Source: Phycisphaerales bacterium AB-hyl4 (GTDB lineage: Bacteria > Planctomycetota > Phycisphaerae > Phycisphaerales > Phycisphaeraceae). Taken from it: a stretch of 64,000 bases of DNA. The stretch covers positions 372,001 to 436,000 of the forward strand of contig JBGUBD010000001.1 of assembly GCA_041821185.1 (NCBI GenBank). Direction: 5' to 3'. The translations under genes were made by a program, and so were the position numbers. Below are positions 1-9,251 of this stretch, piece by piece; positions within the stretch are counted from its first letter, which is position 1; the number at the start of each line of letters is the position of its first letter. The notes beneath the pieces were generated by a model that did not search any database, had not been told where the DNA came from, and saw only the letters and a program-made list of their open reading frames with translations.

Positions 1-2
1 TC

Positions 3-944
3 GGTGAAAACCGCCTCGGTCAGTTGACCGCCTCCACCGACGCGTTTGCCGATTGGTGCGGCGACCGCCGTTTTACGGACGAAGAGGACGGGAGCAATGA
101 AAGGCTGCTGTCAGACTACCGGGCTCACCTCCTGAGCCGGTCGTTTGCCCCAGCTACTTTCAATACCCATGCCCGGGCGATGAAACAATTTGTGAAGTGG
201 GCCTATAGCGAATACCAGATCCGTCATCTCCCACGCAACATTGACAACGTTTTTCGACTGATCCCCGAGGAAGCGAAACCAAACCCGCTTTCGGTGACGG
301 AGGTTCGTAAACTTTGGCGGTTGGCTAAACCCCAAATGCGGGCATGGATGGCAGTAGCCTTGAATGGGGGCTATTACGGCATCGATATCTCAGTGCTAGA
401 AGAAAGTCATATCAAGGGGGATTTCGCCATAAAACCCCGGGCCAAGACGGCTGTAGCTGTAAAGCACAAGCTTTGGGGCGTGACGAAGCGGTTGATTAAA
501 GAGACGGCGAATAACCACCAGAAGTTGACGTTCAAACGACACCGCCGAGACAAGCCACCAGTGGATTACACTCCCCTATTCATCACCAGGCGGCGGCGTC
601 CGCTGATCCATGAGAATCGTAGCGACGCCATCGGTCAACAGTTTTATAACCTCCGCAAAAAGGTCGGCATCAAGGGCAAGTCATTCAGCAGCCTGCGTGA
701 TACCAGCACCACCCTGATTGAGGGAATGATCAAAAAGGGCGAGGCAACCATCGACGACAAAAACAACTTTCTCGCTCACAAGGACGGCTCGATGGCCGCC
801 AGGTACACAGGCGATATTGACCTCGTACACCCCGACTCCATTGACTCCACTCGGCTTGACCAAATCATCGACAAACTGGAAGCCATCTACGAACTGAAAC
901 ATGGTGAAAACGAGGACTCCAATTCCACGGCGGGAGCAGCATGA
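3..944 (+). CDS. Tyrosine recombinase/integrase, 5'-partial, degenerate catalytic site
   Basis: Phage-integrase family protein, normally a DNA strand-exchange enzyme. The reading frame is open to the left edge, so the true start lies outside the window; the TTG at 24 is only an internal candidate. The N-terminal part looks like a SAM-like core-binding domain (SDYRAHLLSR, then TFNTHARAMKQFVKWA). The C-terminal part has the catalytic-domain pattern SLRDTSTTLI followed by FLAHKDGSMAARYTG, which aligns with the HxxR and LGH...RYT boxes. The second Arg, the His and the Tyr are present. The first box reads GGYYGIDISVL where an Arg is expected, and the His of HxxR is Ser. It may be inactive or a divergent non-catalytic relative. 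It lies 330 bases upstream of the cyclase operon and suggests a mobile island. Family is fairly sure; activity is doubtful. Confidence 0.75.
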   Translation, partial: GENRLGQLTASTDAFADWCGDRRFTDEEDGSNERLLSDYRAHLLSRSFAPATFNTHARAMKQFVKWAYSEYQIRHLPRNIDNVFRLIPEEAKPNPLSVTEVRKLWRLAKPQMRAWMAVALNGGYYGIDISVLEESHIKGDFAIKPRAKTAVAVKHKLWGVTKRLIKETANNHQKLTFKRHRRDKPPVDYTPLFITRRRRPLIHENRSDAIGQQFYNLRKKVGIKGKSFSSLRDTSTTLIEGMIKKGEATIDDKNNFLAHKDGSMAARYTGDIDLVHPDSIDSTRLDQIIDKLEAIYELKHGENEDSNSTAGAA

Positions 945-1278
945 TGTCGAGTTGATGGGAGGCCGTTCCGAAAAACATGTTTTTGCCTTTCCCCGCAGCA
1001 GCACATCCCAAGAGGGGCCTCGAGAATCGCCTGCCATGACCTTGGTAGCTGCCAGGCGGTCACATATTGCCATTCCCCGACCACAATGCGGGGCAGCAAC
1101 GCGGCAGAACCAAAACAAAAATACGCGACAAATGGGCAACGTCTTTGACGGGCGGAACTTAAACGGAAAGCCCAATATCTAGAGTCTCTTCGCCCTTGAC
1201 CCCATAGATCTTGGGGGTAGCCTTAAAGTGAGATCAGGGCATTCCTGATAGCCGCAGGCACCCTTCAAGGACTATGGC
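945..1278. other. Intergenic region between integrase and cyclase operon
   Basis: I see no convincing gene in these 334 bases. Two short hairpin-capable stretches occur, at 1075-1093 (CCCCG/CGGGG) and about 1198-1218 (ACCCCA/TGGGGGT). Neither has a U-rich tail that would mark a clear terminator. The region probably carries the promoter of the cyclase operon. Confidence 0.4.
1233..1249. promoter_or_regulatory. Inverted repeat upstream of the cyclase-E2 gene, candidate operator
   Basis: ATCAGG-GCATT-CCTGAT is a perfect 6-bp inverted repeat with a 5-base spacer. It ends 29 bases before the cyclase ATG and upstream of the AAGGA ribosome-binding site at about 1266-1270. Its placement fits an operator or a short transcript hairpin. 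No regulator gene is visible next to it, so its role is a guess. Confidence 0.3.
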
Positions 1279-3429
1279 ATGAGTTGGAACGAACAAGATG
1301 TACGGGAACGAGTAGCACGCAACGATTTCAGTGACTTCGAGGTGAATGTTGCCGATCTCACGCGAACCATCGAATTTGAAAACCTCGGCACAAAAGACGT
1401 CCGACGAGCCGCGGGGGCCCACCTCTATAGCGACGTTCCCAACTTTCACTTGGCGGTGCAGGAGGCGGGTGACGACAAGGCGAAGCTCAAGAAAGTGATC
1501 AGAGCTGCGAGCGTTCTGCGGAAGGTACAGGGTGAACTTGCCGAGGCCTATGAGATCGGCCAGATGCAGCGGCAAGCCGCCCGGTTCCATGCACTTTGTT
1601 TCAAGCCATACGACGATGAAGCCGAACGAGCGAAGCAAGCTGTGTGCTTCGGCATCACCCTGAACTCCTACCTGCATGACGTATTCAACGAGGTGTTCAG
1701 CGACGTACGAAACCTCACCGGCAGCGTTGGGATCGCGGCCGGCATGAGCTATATCGCCAACATCGGCCAGAGGGGTGAACGAGAGCGAATCGCTCTCGGA
1801 AGTTGTGCTAATCTTGCCGCTAAGGTTCTGGATAAAGGCGACACGATCAACGTTACGAAAGAGGTTTACGACGCCCTGCCAAATTGCCTTCAGGAGCACT
1901 TCTCTCGCATGGGAACGGTGGCCGGTGTTCCGAGGTATCAAGCACATGGTCTGCGGTGGAATCGCCAGAAGGAACTCGCCGAAGAGTTGGGCGTCCGTTT
2001 CGATGCGGACAGGCTCCGTTCCCAGACCGAAGAACACCGAGATGCACTTCGGCTAGACGACATGCAATTGACTGAAGCTTCCGTACCCATCGACCTCGAG
2101 CTCTTAACCGAACGCAACAGCAAGCACACATCGGCAGTAGCCATTTATGCCGATCTCGACGGGTTCACGAAATACGTGCAAGACGCTGAGCAGACGGAAA
2201 CGGTGGTTTCCTTGGTTCGCATCTTTCACATGATTCGAGCTGAGTTCCATGCCGTACTCAAGTCGGACTTCCCGGGCCTAGTTCTCCAACACCAAGGAGA
2301 TCGTGTCCTTGCCAGTATCCATATGCCGAACGGTGATCAGATCGATAAGCGATGCCAGACGGCGGTGGATGCAGCGATCGGTCTCCAGTCGTCGATGGAG
2401 CAAGTACTCAACGAGCGACTTGGCAACCGTGAATTGCACGTGGCGGTAGGTCTTGATGTTGGTAAGACGTTGATCACACGTCTTGGCAAGAAAGGAAGAC
2501 GCCAGGCGATCTGCCTCGGCTCCAAGGTGCATCACGCCGAGAAGCTTCAACTTCGCTCGGGACCTCAGCAGATTCGGATTACTGGGAATATATACAACAC
2601 ACTTAATGACGAGGTACTCGCGAAACAATTTCATCAGGTGAATGACGATGAATATGTAGCCACTGGCCTTACCTTCCTCAAACTTGATGAGCTAGCAGAA
2701 GAGCATGCGGCACGTGCTGGATCCTTGGGGAGCGTTGTCGTACAGGGGCACGTCCAGTGCGATCCTCACGCAAGCCGCTCACAACGACCTTGGGCGACAA
2801 TGACTGAGCAAGACCTGATGAAATCTGCCTATGCCCGGCCTTGGTTCGTACAAAACGCAACGCGATGGACCATTGAGCAGGAGCATGCTCACCAGCTCAT
2901 GGATAATGTCCATGTCAGTACCACTCCCGACCACCGGGGTCAGATTGAGGGCAGCTTCGCTCTCCGCTCCCACCATGGCCACATTTATGACGTCTTCCGC
3001 ATTCGACTCATTTATCCGCCGCGGTTCCCTTATGACGGTCAAGTACCCAAGGTCTACTTGGATAGCCACCGCAACCGTTGGGTTAGGACCATTGATGGCC
3101 ACATCCAGGACGATTGGGGATTATGCTTGTTCGTCCCTGGAGATTCAGACATTGACTTTTCACAGGCAGATGCGTTTTGCAAGCTTCTTGGGGCTATTCA
3201 TGAGTTTCTGATCAAGGAACGCATCTATCAGCGAGACCTTGTTCGTTGGGAGGTACTGGGAATTCCGCCGAAATGGCCTGGCGATGAGAGGCCGCATGGA
3301 GTTCAAGGCATCGCCGAAGTTGTTCGCGAGCGAGGCGGCATCGATGGCGGTGAACCCTGCACGTGTGGAAGCGGGCGTAAGTTCAAGCACTGCCACGGCC
3401 CCATACTGAAGGGGAATCATGCCAGTTGA
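1279..3429 (+). CDS. Pycsar-like fusion: tandem class III nucleotidyl cyclase domains, E2-like domain, SEC-C tail
   Basis: 716 residues. Cyclase-like domain 1 spans about 40-215, domain 2 about 283-470, an E2-like fold about 505-665 and a SEC-C motif 691-708. Domain 2 has both metal aspartates, D292 in YADLDGFT and D341 in HQGDRVLA, but its VNxAAR motif reads VHHAEK. Domain 1 keeps N178 and K182 in CANLAAK but has Ala where the second metal Asp belongs (A101). The two could form one composite active site. The E2-like part has the H608...C616 arrangement (GHIQDDWGLCLF), like bacterial E2 proteins of short CBASS operons. C694, C696, C705 and H706 form the zinc motif. The start follows AAGGA. 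The stop overlaps the PycTM gene by 11 bases, which indicates a cyclic pyrimidine-nucleotide (Pycsar) anti-phage role. The nucleotide made cannot be read from sequence. Family PycC single-domain cyclases are much shorter. Confidence 0.82.
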   Translation: MSWNEQDVRERVARNDFSDFEVNVADLTRTIEFENLGTKDVRRAAGAHLYSDVPNFHLAVQEAGDDKAKLKKVIRAASVLRKVQGELAEAYEIGQMQRQAARFHALCFKPYDDEAERAKQAVCFGITLNSYLHDVFNEVFSDVRNLTGSVGIAAGMSYIANIGQRGERERIALGSCANLAAKVLDKGDTINVTKEVYDALPNCLQEHFSRMGTVAGVPRYQAHGLRWNRQKELAEELGVRFDADRLRSQTEEHRDALRLDDMQLTEASVPIDLELLTERNSKHTSAVAIYADLDGFTKYVQDAEQTETVVSLVRIFHMIRAEFHAVLKSDFPGLVLQHQGDRVLASIHMPNGDQIDKRCQTAVDAAIGLQSSMEQVLNERLGNRELHVAVGLDVGKTLITRLGKKGRRQAICLGSKVHHAEKLQLRSGPQQIRITGNIYNTLNDEVLAKQFHQVNDDEYVATGLTFLKLDELAEEHAARAGSLGSVVVQGHVQCDPHASRSQRPWATMTEQDLMKSAYARPWFVQNATRWTIEQEHAHQLMDNVHVSTTPDHRGQIEGSFALRSHHGHIYDVFRIRLIYPPRFPYDGQVPKVYLDSHRNRWVRTIDGHIQDDWGLCLFVPGDSDIDFSQADAFCKLLGAIHEFLIKERIYQRDLVRWEVLGIPPKWPGDERPHGVQGIAEVVRERGGIDGGEPCTCGSGRKFKHCHGPILKGNHAS

Positions 3430-3967
3430 TGCTGCAGACCAACCCGAATCCAGCCTGAAGCTTGAGACGCTGCTCGCCGTGCACCAAAATGTACAGGAGC
3501 AGATACGTTTTGCTGATACGAAGGCCGGTTTTATCGCCGGCATAAACGTCTTACTGGTCGGGTTTCTGGCCCCCCATCTTGATCGCCTTGTTGGAATCGA
3601 CAGTACGAGCGTTGTTGCCATTTGCGTCTCTTCCATGTTGCTGACCGCATATGGCATGGCGAGCGTTGTCTCGTTCGGCTGCGTCATTGCTTGCGTCGTG
3701 TCCCGGTTTGGGCAAGATGCCCCCCATTGTCGAATTTTTTGTGGCCATATCACAGCCACGTATGGCAAGGATCACGGAAAATACTTTGAGGATGTCCGCA
3801 CGATGTCAGGCGACGACTGGCTCAGAGATGTCAGCGACCAGATCGTAGAGAATTCTTCCATCGCATCCGCCAAACATGGCCTTGTTCGATGGGCGGCGTT
3901 TTCCACAGCCGTCGCCCTTGCATGCTGGAGCGGAACCGTGATTGCACTGGCGGCCGTAGCATCGTAA
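3419..3967 (+). CDS. PycTM-type (DUF5706) Pycsar membrane effector
   Basis: 182 residues. The N-terminal helix QNVQEQIR runs into FADTKAG (31-37), the signature of the DUF5706/PycTM family. This is followed by hydrophobic segments at about 38-54, 63-95 and 155-181. Known members bind cCMP or cUMP made by the partner cyclase and disrupt the inner membrane, causing abortive infection. The gene starts inside the last codons of the cyclase gene (11-base overlap) behind a GGGG ribosome-binding site, so the two are co-translated. The family call rests on motif, length and neighbour. Which cyclic nucleotide opens it is unknown. Another membrane protein family is possible but unlikely given the upstream cyclase. 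Confidence 0.82.
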   Translation: MPVDAADQPESSLKLETLLAVHQNVQEQIRFADTKAGFIAGINVLLVGFLAPHLDRLVGIDSTSVVAICVSSMLLTAYGMASVVSFGCVIACVVSRFGQDAPHCRIFCGHITATYGKDHGKYFEDVRTMSGDDWLRDVSDQIVENSSIASAKHGLVRWAAFSTAVALACWSGTVIALAAVAS

Positions 3968-3983
3968 TTAAGCGGGCCAACTC

Positions 3984-4615
3984 TCACCACGGCCAGTTCA
4001 CCCGTTGCTTGAACTCGTTGGTGATGGCGTCGAAATCGAACCGTTGCGGATGCCAGTCACCAAGCCACTGCTTGGTCATCTCCAGCTCCGACCGTTCTGC
4101 CGGATCGTCCAATTCCGCAATCTCGGTCTCGGACATCACGAAGGCCTGCAGGCACCGCTCATAACCGGTGATGCTGCCACAGTCCTCTGGTGGAAAAGCC
4201 CGCTCTCCACCGATCAGGTGGCGGCGACTGGTGCCCGGGAGCTGCTGCACACCCTTCAACTCGATCAGGTGCAGCCAGCTGTCGCCAAAATCATACTCGT
4301 ACGCCAGCTTGAATTGGCCGCCAAAAGGCAGGTGGTCCGCCAGCTGAACCTGACATCCATTGGGGATAACCTCGTCCACATCCCACGACTCGTCGTAAGG
4401 TGAACTGGCGATTCCATCGCCTCTCTCGAACGGCTCCTTGCCCGTCCACTGGCGGAATTCGTAGAGGTTATAGTCCAGCCACCCACAGGCTCGCTGGATC
4501 GTGTCGTGCAGCTCGTGGAAGCTGCAATTCTTCCGGATCAGAAACCGCCGCCAGATGCGTGGCTCCACGCCCACAAGGGAACCTCAAGGCCGTAGTAGTA
4601 GGTCTTGGTCGGCAT
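3984..4615 (-). pseudogene. PRiA4_ORF3 (plasmid pRiA4b ORF-3) family gene with an apparent 1-base frameshift
   Basis: The long frame (3984-4574) reads VEPRIWRRFLI at its start and YEYDFGDSWLHLIELKGV in the middle, typical of the pRiA4b ORF-3-like family found on plasmids and near mobile elements. Its biochemical role is not established. The expected N-terminus is just upstream in another frame: ATG at 4615 encodes MPTKTYYYGLEV behind a strong GGAGGGG site (4625-4631). Joining the two parts needs one extra base near 4580-4585. Either the gene is broken or the base is a sequencing error; a GTG at 4574 could also start a shortened protein. The gene converges with the Pycsar operon, its stop lying 16 bases from the effector stop. 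Confidence 0.7.
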
Positions 4616-4749
4616 GGATCAGTTCCCCTCCACAGCATGCATGATCGTATCGCAGACCAACTCTTTCACAACCAACCTCCGATGATCGGCGTTCTCCGTA
4701 AGCATACGGACAGGATGCACAGGCCGGCCCGATGTAAGCTGTCCCGTCC

Positions 4750-5090
4750 ATGAATGCCGTGGCCCCCTGGCAATTGGTGAGCGTCAGGCCGAGTGCGTGC
4801 AGGCACCCACAAGGGTGGCTGTGTGCCACCATTCTTGCTGCGGTGATGCTGATCGGTTGTGATCGGCAAGGCGACTCACCAGCCGAACATGCAACGACGG
4901 CCGATCAATCTATACAACAAACAGATCCATCCTCCACAAAACAGGGCGTTATCTCTCGCCTTCACATCGCCGGCATTGAAGATCCGCAGTAGGTCAAGGT
5001 CGCGCTGCATCAACTGCAGCAGGCCATCGCCGGCGATGATGAGCAGGCGATCGTGCGGTTCATATTCGAATAGCTGGACGGGGCGATCAC
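4750..5090 (+). pseudogene. Small lipoprotein-like reading frame interrupted by two amber codons
   Basis: The frame from 4750 has a hydrophobic stretch ending in a lipobox-like LIGC (ATILAAVMLIGCDRQ), then a Ser/Thr/Gln-rich segment, and stops at TAG 4990-4992. Read through that codon, the frame goes on as VKVALHQLQQAIAGDDEQ, hits a second TAG after IVRFIFE, and then reads [14 protein letters not shown]. Both TAGs sit where CAG (Gln) would fit. This suggests a decayed periplasmic lipoprotein gene, or simply an 80-residue protein followed by chance coding-like sequence. No family recognised. Confidence 0.35.
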
Positions 5091-6875
5091 TCAACATCCG
5101 ACTGAGTGGGAAGTAAACCGAACATTCGAGGTCGCCTTATCCGCCTCACTTCGCCGTTCGCGAAGCCAGGATTCGAATTGCTCGCCAGGCATGGGCTTGC
5201 AAAGCAAGTATCCTTGTACATAATCGCAGTCGAGTGTCTGGATCTGCGCAAGCTGTCCTGTCGTTTCAATACCTTCAGCAACCACTGCCATGTTCAGGTT
5301 CTGCGCGAGCGTGGCAATAGCGGCCACGATGGCCGAGTAGGTCCGACAACGGTCGATATTCTGCACGAAAGAGCGGTCGATTTTCAGGATGTCGATGGGA
5401 AACCGGCGCAAGGAGGCGAGCGATGAATAGCCCGTCCCGAAGTCGTCCATCGCCACTTGGATGCCGAGTGCTCGCAGTTCTTCAAGCATGGGAATGATGC
5501 GGTTCATGTCGTGCATGATGGCGCTTTCTGTAATTTCCAGCTTCAGCACATGCGACTGGAGATGATGACGAGCAAGCGCATCGACGATGGCCGAAAGCAA
5601 ACCCGGTTGTTCGCATTGGATCTTGGAGATGTTAATGCTGCACCAGAGATCCGGGTACTCCGGAAACTGCTTTCGCCATGCGGCAAGCTGCTGACAAACA
5701 TGGTCAAGCATCCAGTTCCCGATTTCCACAATGATGCCCGTCTCCTCGGCAACAGGGATGAATTCATCAGGGGGGATGAGGGCGTCGCCGGTCCCGGAAC
5801 GCCACCGCACCAACGCTTCCATACCCGCCAATTCACCGCTCTCGGTCACGATCACGGGTTGATAGACGACGTGAAACTCGCGATTCACCACGGCGCGGGC
5901 AAGCGCAGACTCCATTTCCAGTCGTCCGACCGCCTGTTCGTGCATTTTTCGGTCAAACACCACATGTCGGCCACGACCGGAAGACTTGGCGTGGTACATC
6001 GCCGTATCGCTGTCGCGCAATACCGTGTCGGCGCTGTCCAGTTCACCATCTGCAATCCGGATACCAATGCTCAGGCCCACCCGCACGTGATAGCCTTGCA
6101 TCTCGTACGTCTCATCCAGCGAGTTGCGCAGCGATGTCGCCAAATGCTCCGCTTCACTGTCGCTCTTGATGTTGTCAAGCAGAATGGTGAATTCGTCCCC
6201 CCCCATTCGAGCCACAAGGTCTCTCGCCGATCTCGACAGCGATGACGACCTGCGATTGGCCACACATCCGCGAATGCGCTCGGCGACATTGATCAGCAAC
6301 TCGTCACCGATGGCGTGGCCGAGGCTGTCGTTGATGACTTTGAAGCGGTCGAGGTCAATGAACAGAACAGCGAAGCGGTAGCTGGCCTGACACTTGGCAC
6401 GTTCGACACACTGTGTCAGCACGCGGCGAAACGCACTGCGGTTCGGCAAGCCGGTGAGACTGTCCGTACGGGCCTGGGCTTCAAGTGCTTCGAGCAGCGC
6501 TTGTGTACGCAGCGCATTGCGCACGCGAGCGACAAGTTCACCAGCATCGAAGGGCTTAGTGAGGTAATCTGTCGCGCCCAGATCAAATGCCCGCACCTTC
6601 TCTGCTGCGGCCTCCGAGCCCGTGAGAAAGATAATGGGAATTTCATTGGTGATCGAATTGTTCCGCAGTAAGCGACAGACTTCGAACCCATCCATCATCG
6701 GCATGTTAACATCCAGCAGGATCAGGTCCGGTGGCTGCTCACGGGCCTGCGCAATACCTTGCTCGCCGGTGCTGGTAACGTTTACATCCACGTCCAAAGG
6801 TTTGAGGCGAACGGCCACCAGCTTGTGGATCATCGGGTCGTCGTCAATCACCAGAACTTGCTGACGCTTCATCAT
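5091..6875 (-). CDS. Response regulator with GGDEF and EAL domains (cyclic-di-GMP turnover)
   Basis: 594 residues. A receiver domain covers 1-120 (phospho-acceptor D55 in [10 protein letters not shown]107 in LTKPFD). A diguanylate cyclase domain covers about 135-305, with intact GGDEF at 225-229. A phosphodiesterase domain covers about 320-575, with EAL at 353-355, [10 protein letters not shown] and VAEGIET. The product-inhibition motif RxxD before GGDEF reads SARD, so feedback control may be absent. Both output domains look catalytically complete, so net activity cannot be predicted. It is the last gene of a four-gene minus-strand operon; its ATG overlaps the end of the hybrid kinase gene by 32 bases and has GGAGTG upstream. 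The kinase is its likely phosphodonor. Confidence 0.93.
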   Translation of the reverse strand: MMKRQQVLVIDDDPMIHKLVAVRLKPLDVDVNVTSTGEQGIAQAREQPPDLILLDVNMPMMDGFEVCRLLRNNSITNEIPIIFLTGSEAAAEKVRAFDLGATDYLTKPFDAGELVARVRNALRTQALLEALEAQARTDSLTGLPNRSAFRRVLTQCVERAKCQASYRFAVLFIDLDRFKVINDSLGHAIGDELLINVAERIRGCVANRRSSSLSRSARDLVARMGGDEFTILLDNIKSDSEAEHLATSLRNSLDETYEMQGYHVRVGLSIGIRIADGELDSADTVLRDSDTAMYHAKSSGRGRHVVFDRKMHEQAVGRLEMESALARAVVNREFHVVYQPVIVTESGELAGMEALVRWRSGTGDALIPPDEFIPVAEETGIIVEIGNWMLDHVCQQLAAWRKQFPEYPDLWCSINISKIQCEQPGLLSAIVDALARHHLQSHVLKLEITESAIMHDMNRIIPMLEELRALGIQVAMDDFGTGYSSLASLRRFPIDILKIDRSFVQNIDRCRTYSAIVAAIATLAQNLNMAVVAEGIETTGQLAQIQTLDCDYVQGYLLCKPMPGEQFESWLRERRSEADKATSNVRFTSHSVGC

Positions 6876-9234
6876 ATTTCACTCCGGTGGTATGCGAGCC
6901 AGCCATCGCTCGTTCACATAGTTGTTTGAGCATCTGTATGGTTTCGGTGATCTGCTCCAGTTCGTCGCCTTGTCGTGCCTGTTGTTCGATTTCACGGGCG
7001 ACATCACCAATCGGTCCAAAGCCGTAGCCGCCAGCCGCACCTTTCAGTTGGTGAGCCAGCGTGATCAACTGCGAGAGATTGTGCTCGTGTTGTGCCTTCT
7101 GGATGTGGTAGATGCGATCCGGAAGTTCGCCGACAAACTGTTCCAGCAGTTCGCCCATGTCTGGATCACTAGTGAAGCTGCTGAGCAACGGCACGACCGC
7201 GTCCGGCGAAGCGGGCGCATTGCCTGCGGGCGCGGAACCGGCAACCCGTGTCTCGTTCTGATTGGCAGGTTCATCCTTCGAGCCCGCGGCGCAGTAGCGT
7301 CCGACGATCTCCAACAGCTTCTCACGATCGATCGGCTTAGTCGCATAGTCGTCGCAGCCGGCGCTGATGCACCGTTCTCGGTCGCCGGGCATCGCGTGCG
7401 CGGTAAGGGCCACGATGGGCTCGGCATAGCCCGTTGCGCGCAATCGGCGCGTGGCGGAATAACCGTCCATCTCCGGCATCTGCATATCCATCAGGACCAG
7501 GTGAAATGGCTTCTGTTGCTGTTGCGCTGACTCGACGGCAGCGATCGCAACCTTGCCATTTTCAGCGAGCGTGACGGTGTAGCCCGCCTTGCGGAGAATG
7601 TGCCTGATCAGTCGTTGGTTGTCCGGCCCGTCCTCAGCCAATAGAACACGTCCGCCGACGGCGTCGGACACCATGTTCAATACCGCCACGTGATCACTCG
7701 TAGGGCCCGCGTCTTCTCCGATTTCCGTCATCCCGGTGAGCAGGCGCACCTTGTCCAGCGGTCCCGTATCGACGGTGATGGTAAACGTACTGCCCTCGTG
7801 AAGAGCGCTGCGGACGGTGATGTCGCCGCCGAGCATCTGCGCCAGGTGGCGCGAAATCGCCAGGCCCAATCCCGTACCGCCGAACCGCCGGGTCATGGTT
7901 TCGTCGGCTTGAAAAAAGGCGTCGAAGAGGTGGGCCTGCTGTTGCTCGGTCATGCCGATGCCCGTATCACTGATTTCGCACACGAGTTTCTGGTCATTCT
8001 GATGAAGGCGAAGCGTCATCCGGATTGTGCCGCGCGTTGTAAACTTGATTGCGTTGCCCAGCAGGTTCACGAAAATCTGTCGCAGGCGGGTTGGATCGGT
8101 GTGAATGGTTTCAGGAATCGCACCCTCATAGTTGATATGAAACGTATGCCCGGCTTCACCGGCACGCCTGCGCATCAGCGATGCCACATCGGCGACCAGT
8201 TGCACCAGAGACGTGGGGATGCACTCCGTCGTCATCTTTCCCGCTTCGATCTTGGAAATATCCAGAATATCGTTAATGATTGAGAGCAGGTGTTGCCCGT
8301 TTCGGCGGATAACCTGGATACTGTCCAGGCGTTCGCTCGCCGACTGGTCCGGGTCCATCAACATGTCGCCGTAACCGAGGATCGCCGTCATCGGCGTGCG
8401 GATCTCGTGACTCATGTTGGCGAGAAATGCGGTTTTGGCTTCGTTGGAAGCCTCAGCTCGAGCTTTCGCCTTCTCCAGTTCAGCGGTCCGCTCCAAAACG
8501 CGTTGCTCCAACTCGTTCTTGCTCTGCTCCAACTGTCGATCCCGCATTTCAATCTGCCCCAGCATGCCATTGAATGCATCAGTGAGCGCGCCGAGTTCGT
8601 CGTCCGTCTGCTTTCGAGCGCGGAGCGTGTAGTCACGTTCAGTTGAAATTCGATGCGCCGTGTGCACCAGGCTACGCAACGGCGCGGACAGCAGCCGACG
8701 AAGCTTCATCGCCAGTACCAGTGACACCGCCATCGCCACCAGACCCACGCCGATCGCCAGAACGATCTGCCACCGCAGACGTGCGTATGTGGGTTGCAGG
8801 TCATACCAAAGCACCAGCGTTCCGAGCGTTTCTCCGTCCTGCACAATCAAATGACGCAGCACGAGCAACGAGTCCGCTCGTCCGAGGTCCGTATCGGCGC
8901 TCGGCAGCGCGCCGGTGCTCGCCTGTTCCGATCGGTACTGGGCGAAGGTCTGGCCCTCGCTGTCAATGATGTCGGCTGCAACCATGTCCGGCACTGCGGT
9001 CAGTGCAGCCAGCGTTTCTTCGCCTGCGCTCGGATCGTCAAACCGCAGCGCCGCAACGCAGTAGCTGCTGATCATCTGCCCGTGTGTCGCCAGCGCCTGT
9101 TCCGCCGTCTGCCGGACAGCCATCAACTGTAGCACGATCATCGTCCCACACACCAGCAGTACTGCGGTCGCGCTGGTCGCGGCCGCAAGCAACAGTAGTT
9201 TGTTGCCAAAAGAACGTGTCAATCGCGAAAACAT
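6844..9234 (-). CDS. Membrane hybrid sensor histidine kinase with receiver and HPt domains
   Basis: About 796 residues from ATG at 9234, chosen because GAGGG lies 9 bases upstream. Counting from the upstream ATG at 9255: transmembrane segments at about 18-45 and 163-185 enclose a small periplasmic sensor region. Then come HAMP, a coiled segment, HisKA with H283 ([10 protein letters not shown]), HATPase with N401, DTGIGM and GTGLGL, a receiver with D590 (LVLMDMQMP) and an HPt domain with H735 ([10 protein letters not shown]). This is a complete phosphorelay kinase. It follows the YfiR-like gene by 17 bases and overlaps the REC-GGDEF-EAL gene. The periplasmic part could sense the YfiR-like protein. 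Confidence 0.93.
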   Translation of the reverse strand: MFSRLTRSFGNKLLLLAAATSATAVLLVCGTMIVLQLMAVRQTAEQALATHGQMISSYCVAALRFDDPSAGEETLAALTAVPDMVAADIIDSEGQTFAQYRSEQASTGALPSADTDLGRADSLLVLRHLIVQDGETLGTLVLWYDLQPTYARLRWQIVLAIGVGLVAMAVSLVLAMKLRRLLSAPLRSLVHTAHRISTERDYTLRARKQTDDELGALTDAFNGMLGQIEMRDRQLEQSKNELEQRVLERTAELEKAKARAEASNEAKTAFLANMSHEIRTPMTAILGYGDMLMDPDQSASERLDSIQVIRRNGQHLLSIINDILDISKIEAGKMTTECIPTSLVQLVADVASLMRRRAGEAGHTFHINYEGAIPETIHTDPTRLRQIFVNLLGNAIKFTTRGTIRMTLRLHQNDQKLVCEISDTGIGMTEQQQAHLFDAFFQADETMTRRFGGTGLGLAISRHLAQMLGGDITVRSALHEGSTFTITVDTGPLDKVRLLTGMTEIGEDAGPTSDHVAVLNMVSDAVGGRVLLAEDGPDNQRLIRHILRKAGYTVTLAENGKVAIAAVESAQQQQKPFHLVLMDMQMPEMDGYSATRRLRATGYAEPIVALTAHAMPGDRERCISAGCDDYATKPIDREKLLEIVGRYCAAGSKDEPANQNETRVAGSAPAGNAPASPDAVVPLLSSFTSDPDMGELLEQFVGELPDRIYHIQKAQHEHNLSQLITLAHQLKGAAGGYGFGPIGDVAREIEQQARQGDELEQITETIQMLKQLCERAMAGSHTTGVKYDEASASSGD

Positions 9235-9251
9235 GTGACCCTCTTTCATCA

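Noticed and set aside
1075..1218. Two hairpins between integrase and cyclase genes as terminators
   Set aside because: Stems are short and neither has a U-tract, so I only mention them in the intergenic entry.
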